NCBI GenBank assembly: GCA_963693365.1
Contig: CAVNZM010000005.1
Span: 12,400,001-12,464,000, forward strand
Reading direction: 5' to 3'
Length of the DNA stretch: 64,000 nt
From: Amoebidium appalachense
Lineage: Eukaryota; Ichthyosporea
The first letter of the stretch is position 1; each line of letters starts with the position of its first letter. Positions 33,669 through 64,000 of the stretch are shown here, one piece after another. Both the position numbers and the translations under genes were made by a program. The notes under the pieces were generated by a model. The model was not told the origin of the DNA. It saw only the letters and a list, made by a program, of their open reading frames with translations, and did no database searches.

Positions 33669-34188
33669 GCACGCACACGCACACGCACACGCACACGCAC
33701 ACGCACGCACACACACACACACACACAAGTACGTGGTGCACCATGATCCGGTTTTTTTTTTATCACACCAAAACATCTGGTTGATTCCATATGAGATTAG
33801 CCTAGCTAGTGACGTATGTTGGAGCCACCACTAGGAGGGCACTAGGACACACACATGATCGAAAATAGGGGGATTTAGAACATGCCAGAATCGTCTTTCC
33901 CATTATGGTGTGCACTCGTATTTCTTGGGCGGCCACTATTGTGTTTTGATAGCCAAACACTCTGACACCAAGTCGGCTAGAGAAAGATATTCGTAAACGA
34001 AGAGGCACATGCACACACACACACACGTGACGAATCTGTAGAATCTCTACACACACACACACATTCTACGTGCGGTAAATAGTTGTTTTCAACCCCCGCT
34101 TGACACATAGGTTATTTATTAGTTTTTTGAGGGTGTGGTGACCGTGTAGGGCAACATGAACTTAGTGATCTAGATTTTTGATTGCTGG

Positions 34189-34264
<76 letters not shown>

Positions 34265-34408
34265 CTTTAGTTTGTAGGCGTTTGACTGTTTTCTGCCCGC
34301 GAATCTGCGTGTGACCCTATGTTCGGCAATATATCATGACCATTTGGATTATTTGTTCCCCCGTCGATTCTGCAGTGCTATAAAAACCTAAATGATGTAT
34401 GCCTTGGC

Positions 34409-34773
34409 GCAGTCAAGATATATTATGGGCCTCTACCCCCTTATCCCCCGTGTCTCACTTGTTTTCTTTCTTTTTTTCTGGGATTCTTTCTTCCTTCTTC
34501 ACCCATTTTCCCTCCCCACCTCCCCCCCCCTCCCCCCCCCCCCTTTTTTTTTTCACGTGTGTGCAATTGCCGTTGGTGTGGTGGGTGTGGATTGGGGTGG
34601 GAAGGGGAGGGGGGGGGGGGGGGGGGGGAGGGGTTAGGAACGGCACACAGCAAAGGCGGGGAAAGAGAGCCTGTGCCCGGGGAAGGACGGGCAAGGGACG
34701 AGGGAGGGGCGGGGAGAGGACGGGGAAGACACGAGGGATAAGGGGGTAGAGGCCCATAATATATCTTGACTGC
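34409..34773. mobile_element. 365-bp element with 47-bp terminal inverted repeats (MITE or foldback-like)
   Basis: The left arm 34409-34455 and the reverse complement of the right arm 34727-34773 agree at 46 of 47 positions. The arm begins GCAGTCAAGATATATTATGG. The interior is non-coding with C, T and G runs (about 34519-34552 and 34610-34628). No transposase is present. Clear target-site duplications could not be seen next to the arms. Confidence 0.8.
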
Positions 34774-34810
34774 TCTATATGTGATTGGTCAATGTGTTCC
34801 AGCCAGCAGG

Positions 34811-34818
34811 TATATAAG
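34811..34818 (+). promoter_or_regulatory. TATA-box-like sequence (TATATAAG)
   Basis: TATATAAG lies about 30 bp upstream of a possible initiation region and is followed by ATAAACATGAG at about 34840. A CCAAT-type ATTGG motif occurs at about 34784. No gene follows that I can support, so it may be incidental or drive an unrecognised RNA. Confidence 0.25.
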
Positions 34819-35086
34819 CTGTCCGACTGAGAGTCACAATAAACATGAGTCGCCATGAACTATTAACAGGGGGGGGGTAGTGGCAGTGTTTGTGCTGTGC
34901 CACCTGGTTGCCTAGTAATAGCTTGGCCTTTTTCAATCAGCCTTTTTCTTTTCTGGCTTCCCTGCCTGCCTCCTTCCTTTCTCCCTTTTATCCCTTCCTC
35001 GAGAGCTATCCTCTTCCCCCCCCCCCCGTCCCCGCCTTCCTCCCGCTCGAGCTCCCCCCTCCCTTCCCTCACTTCCTCCCCCTTCC

Positions 35087-35117
<31 letters not shown>

Positions 35118-36087
35118 AAAACAAACAAAAAAAACAAAAAAAAAACACCCCACCCTCCTGTCCTTTGACTGAAATACTTGGATATGCCTAATGTATGATA
35201 ACACTGTAAAGCTTGACTGGCATTGCATTGAACACAGATTGGCTCACATGTGCTTTTTTTTTACCTAAAAGCCATTATTGCATAATTATTGCATGTTAGA
35301 TGCATATGTCCAACGTATACATATCTTCCTTAGTAGTAACATAAATGATTTAGGCTTGTACATCATCTGTACATTCGTGGAACAGGGCCGGGCCGGGGAC
35401 CACCAACCTTCGCATGCCATTAAACTTTCACACGTGTTCGGTGGGCACATAGCCTGGCGAACAAACTTACTAATACCTGGCAGTAACCTCCCCCGTGGGA
35501 GGGTGGCTAGGTGGGCATGGATCCAACCATGCAGGCATAGTGGCCAGGGGAGTGCTTTGTGCAAGCATCAAAATCAAATTCACTCAGGTTGATCTGAACT
35601 TGAACGCCCATTTGCGTACAATGTTTTATACATTCACAGCAAGAGGGTCAGCCCATCCCTGCAGTGTGGATGAATCAATAAAACAACCATTCATTTCTAA
35701 TAGTCCACATTCACATATCTGCTTTTGCTAAGTTATAAATATTCAAATACAGGACAGAGAGTCATTATGGCATATACAACACATGGCTCGAGCCACCAAA
35801 CCAGCAAACGTTTTAGGTGTGCATAGCAACGAGAACATGCCTCTCTTGCTCGACATGCTATTGTAGTATCGGCATCCAAATTTTTACAGCATACTCATTC
35901 ATACAAAACAGAGAGGTGACCTATCACCCCAATGTACACATGCATTTCGGGATGGCTAAAAAGCAGCCCACGATACTGGATGCTACTGGGCTCCCTCGGC
36001 GCTAAGCCCCCCCCCCCCCCCCCCCCCCCCCCAAAAAAAATAAATAAATAAATAAATAAAATAAATAAAAAATTAAAAATAGAAAAG

Positions 36088-42744
<6,657 letters not shown>

Positions 42745-43596
42745 GGTTACCTAGAGCCCCTGTGGGGTTGCACACATGATTGGATGCAATGAGGTTGGTT
42801 GAAAGAGGGGCAAAGAAAGCCAAGATGCTTCGAAAACCTTTACGTTTGGGAGTGCCAAAACTGGAAAGGCCGATGCCAAGTAAACTAGGAGCCCACTTGT
42901 TTATGCTCTTTGGTTAAGGAAAATAGCAGAAAGTTAAAAGATTATAGTATAATGGGGCAACCGGAAAACCCAACAAGTCAGTACATACCTCCCAACAAAC
43001 TTGGATCATTGGATGCCAGCTGCTGCGTTTGTGCTTTTTGTGAGCCACTCAAGTGAACAACCTCAACAATAATCCCAAGATCTGCAAAATTGTATTTTTT
43101 CAAAGAGAGAAAATTCTGTTCCATGGTGGCTCATCGCCGCTCGAGCCAACACAAAATTGATAAAAGTTTAGGACTGCGCCCAAAAAATCTCGCCTGCCGC
43201 AGAGGGTCAGCTGGCTCTGGGCCAAGGCCTCCTTGCTCTGGGCTCTTCGTTCTTTTTTGTGCCGGTTTGTTTCTTTTGTGCTCGTCTATATATACTTACT
43301 GTATGGGTAAATACGAGGGTTTTTCTTACTGAAATGGTAGCTTCCTGGTAGTATCGTGTATATAGACTCGGCTGTCCTTACCCCTCAGTATAATCTTACT
43401 GCATGTTAGTGTGCTAACATCTGCTGTAATTGAAACACCCCGTCGTATTATCAGTAAGTGCGTCTCTTACTCACACTCGCGATTCACTTCGATCCCCTGT
43501 ATCAACATGGGTAATGAAGGCTAGCAGGTATGGGTGAATGCGATCATGTTAGGTTTTTGGACAAAATGCAGCTTACGCCGCGCGTAAAACACAAAC
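42745..43596. promoter_or_regulatory. Divergent promoter interval, SNAPC3 / AGAP-like gene
   Basis: The two start codons face away from each other with 852 bp between them. The interval lacks long microsatellites. On the plus strand a TATATATA lies at about 43287-43294, roughly 300 bp before the AGAP ATG, followed by three CTTACTG words (about 43295, 43326, 43396). Regulatory function is inferred from position. Confidence 0.5.
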
Positions 43597-62208
<18,612 letters not shown>

Positions 62209-62334
62209 ATGAATGAAGATGGGGACGGGGACTGTATGAAGGGCATGTTGAGCAAGTTGAACCTGGTTTGGTGATGTTGTTGTTTTATGATTTGGTTGCC
62301 TTCTTTTTTTCCATCTGTCAAGTCGTGGTTTTTC

Positions 62335-62380
<46 letters not shown>

Positions 62381-63257
62381 TAACCCAAAGCGTGTCTGCA
62401 TGCAGTAAGAGATATAATCAGTGAATGAAGAGACGCATGGAATTGTCACAGTCACTGTGTTGCATGGTCTGCTTATTTTGGCATCTATCATGGATCCAGT
62501 AGCTTGTAACACCGCGAATGAATTATCTACTAGTAGCTTGAGTGCAAGAACGAATGTCAGGTCTGCCATAATGTGCGAACTTTCCGCATATCCGGAGCTG
62601 TGGGCACATGTATATTCTATTTAGTTAGGGGCCTTCGGCCTTGTACATAGCCAGACCAATGCCTCACGAACAGCTCCAGTGAACAAACGAAAACACGCCT
62701 TTATAATAATTAAGTTAACAAATAAGATCGCCTGCATTGCACTTCAAACCCCCCTCCCCATCCTCCTCCCACCCCACTCCCCCCCCCCCCCCCCCAACCC
62801 CCACCACCACCACCACCACCACGTGTCTCCGGGGACCATTCGTGGTACACTGTTGCAAGACAAAATTTAATAACGGTGCGTACTCTTTTGTACTGGACAT
62901 AGCAACGGTCTTAACGCTGCAAATAGTAAAAAATAAAAAAATAAAAAAAAACGTGCGAACCGGTGCAAATTCAGTGGTACTTGCCCATCAGTGGTACATG
63001 TGTCTGATTGAGTGCACAAGGCAACATGTGCAATAACAAGGGATTTACAATCGGCAAACCCCCCCCCCCCCCCCCAAAAAAAAAAAAAGAAAGAAAAGAA
63101 AAAGAGGAAGAAAGAAAAAACCTTAAAAAAAGAAACACACACACATACACACGTACTTTCACGTGGGGTTTACGCACTGTTTGCTTCACGGCGCGTACAC
63201 ACACGGTCAAGGCCTCCTTCCATCTTCCACACACACCCAGGTGTACCGTGTTCACAG
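62209..63257. other. Intergenic region downstream of the AGAP-like gene
   Basis: It includes a T run at about 62347-62379, a C run at about 62780-62795 with a (CCA)n tail to 62822, and a C run plus A run at about 63060-63090. No canonical AATAAA was seen close to the AGAP stop. A possible splice acceptor at 63256-63257 opens the next gene's first visible exon. Further coding was not recognised. Confidence 0.5.
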
Positions 63258-63943
63258 GATCGCGCGCGCAGTTTACCGCCAGAAGATCCTGCTGCCATGT
63301 TATCCAATCCAGTTCTGCGTAAGCTTACTATATATGGTGATGCGTTCCTGACCAATCCAAATGTTTGTAGTGCCGGTGTGCGATTGGTTCACGCAACACA
63401 CCTGACCAGGGTTTACAATTCTTAAAGCACACAGAGTAGACTTGTAGGTAAAACATCAAGACATGATATATAAACATATTTGTATAAATGTACTAGCCAT
63501 GAACATTTTCTACTGTATTCATACCATTTTCTTATTTCTGACAGCCTGAAAGCCCGTTAAAGTACTATTTCGATCCGCAGTTGTTCGCCAACCTGTTGTT
63601 GGCCGAGTCGAGTCCAACCCAGTGCATCTTATGTACGTTGTTCCAACCCTGTGCCTGTGGCATGGCCTGAGGCTCATCTCAGACAAAACTTAGAAAACGA
63701 AACTTTCCCAACCCCCTAAAAGCCCATTAGTAAAGAGCCCTGCAGGAATCAGAAAGAAATCTAAAAAATGGCCGCTCCCGCCCCCCAAATCATCAGCAAG
63801 CCCCCACCTCACTCATGTCTTCTACCGCCCAACTGGACCACGACGGTTACTGCGTGGCTCAAGAGGACATTCCTTCCTTCGACTATGGCGGCTTTGTGGT
63901 GGGCGACAAGATGGAGACAGCAACACTACTGTGCAAGGCGAAG
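63258..63943 (+). CDS. Partial gene of unknown function at right edge (3 candidate exons)
   Basis: Three exons join in phase with GT-AG boundaries: 63258-63318 (one leading base, then IARAVYRQKILLPCYPIQFC), 63545-63632 (PESPLKYYFDPQLFANLLLA then ESSPTQCIL plus one base) and 63801-63943 (ending EDIPSFDYGGFVVGDKMETA TLLCKAK, donor GTGGGA). The encoded segment is about 97 aa, contains no domain I recognise, and continues beyond the window. The upstream start is not identified: an ATG at 63297 lies in a different frame from the chain. An alternative is a gene that begins at the ATG at 63815 (MSSTAQLDHDGY). Support is limited to splice sites, phase and non-repetitive composition. Confidence 0.35.
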
Positions 63944-64000
63944 GTGGGATGCCAGCCCGCCTCCCCCCTCCCTTCCCCAGTCCGCCCCACCTAAACCACC

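Larger units (their letters stand above)
30896..36087. other. Intergenic region between PP2A-B56 and SNAPC3 (3' ends converge)
   Basis: The two flanking genes are convergent. The region holds C runs (for example about 30920-30945, 31058-31077, 32022-32056), CA arrays at 31380-31446, 32641-32733, 33103-33215 and 33636-33728, a G run at 31650-31689, a GT array plus G run at about 34191-34260, copies of interspersed repeat A, a terminal-inverted-repeat element at 34409-34773, and mostly unique sequence at 35160-36000. No coding exon was supported. Confidence 0.6.

Overview
The window is nuclear DNA from an intron-rich eukaryote. Coding exons of 16-365 nt are separated by introns made largely of simple sequence: (CA)n/(GT)n, (CT)n, tetranucleotide arrays and very long runs of C or G. 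The gene set is a P-glycoprotein-type ABC transporter, a kynurenine/2-aminoadipate aminotransferase, a PP2A B56 subunit, SNAPC3 and an AGAP-type GTPase-PH-ArfGAP-ankyrin protein. AGAP architecture points to an animal or a close unicellular relative of animals (Holozoa). I cannot name the species. No rRNA, tRNA, CRISPR array or prokaryotic operon was found.

Layout: 450-4823 (+) carries the last four exons of a full-length ABCB transporter, cut by the left edge. 4824-9751 is intergenic and includes a roughly 2 kb island without microsatellites. 9752-14378 (+) is an unrecognised, probably nuclear, multi-exon gene whose tail is built from symmetric phase-2 exons. 14379-18608 is intergenic with a few coding-like islands. 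18609-28379 (-) is a complete 15-exon AADAT/KAT2-like aminotransferase of 419 aa. An 812 bp divergent promoter interval follows, then the intronless PP2A-B56 gene at 29192-30895 (+). 30896-36087 is intergenic with CA arrays, copies of a short interspersed repeat and a 365 bp terminal-inverted-repeat element. 36088-42744 (-) is a complete 9-exon SNAPC3 gene (320 aa). A second divergent interval of 852 bp separates it from the 22-exon AGAP-like gene at 43597-62208 (+). The right edge, 63258-63943 (+), holds exons of one more gene that continues outside.

The genes are ordinary nuclear housekeeping or signalling genes and do not form a pathway together. The two head-to-head pairs (AADAT/B56 and SNAPC3/AGAP) may share regulatory DNA. 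The unusual content is in gene structure and repeats: 14- and 16-nt microexons, a GC-AG intron, an acceptor lacking AG, tandem copies of an exon end carrying decoy splice donors, CA repeats that run directly into splice acceptors, a 2.1 kb G-run satellite inside an AGAP intron, a 649-nt homopurine tract beside a SNAPC3 exon, and two families of small inverted-repeat elements.

Gene models were built by hand from splice consensus, reading phase and protein similarity recalled from known families. Where phase did not close, this is stated.
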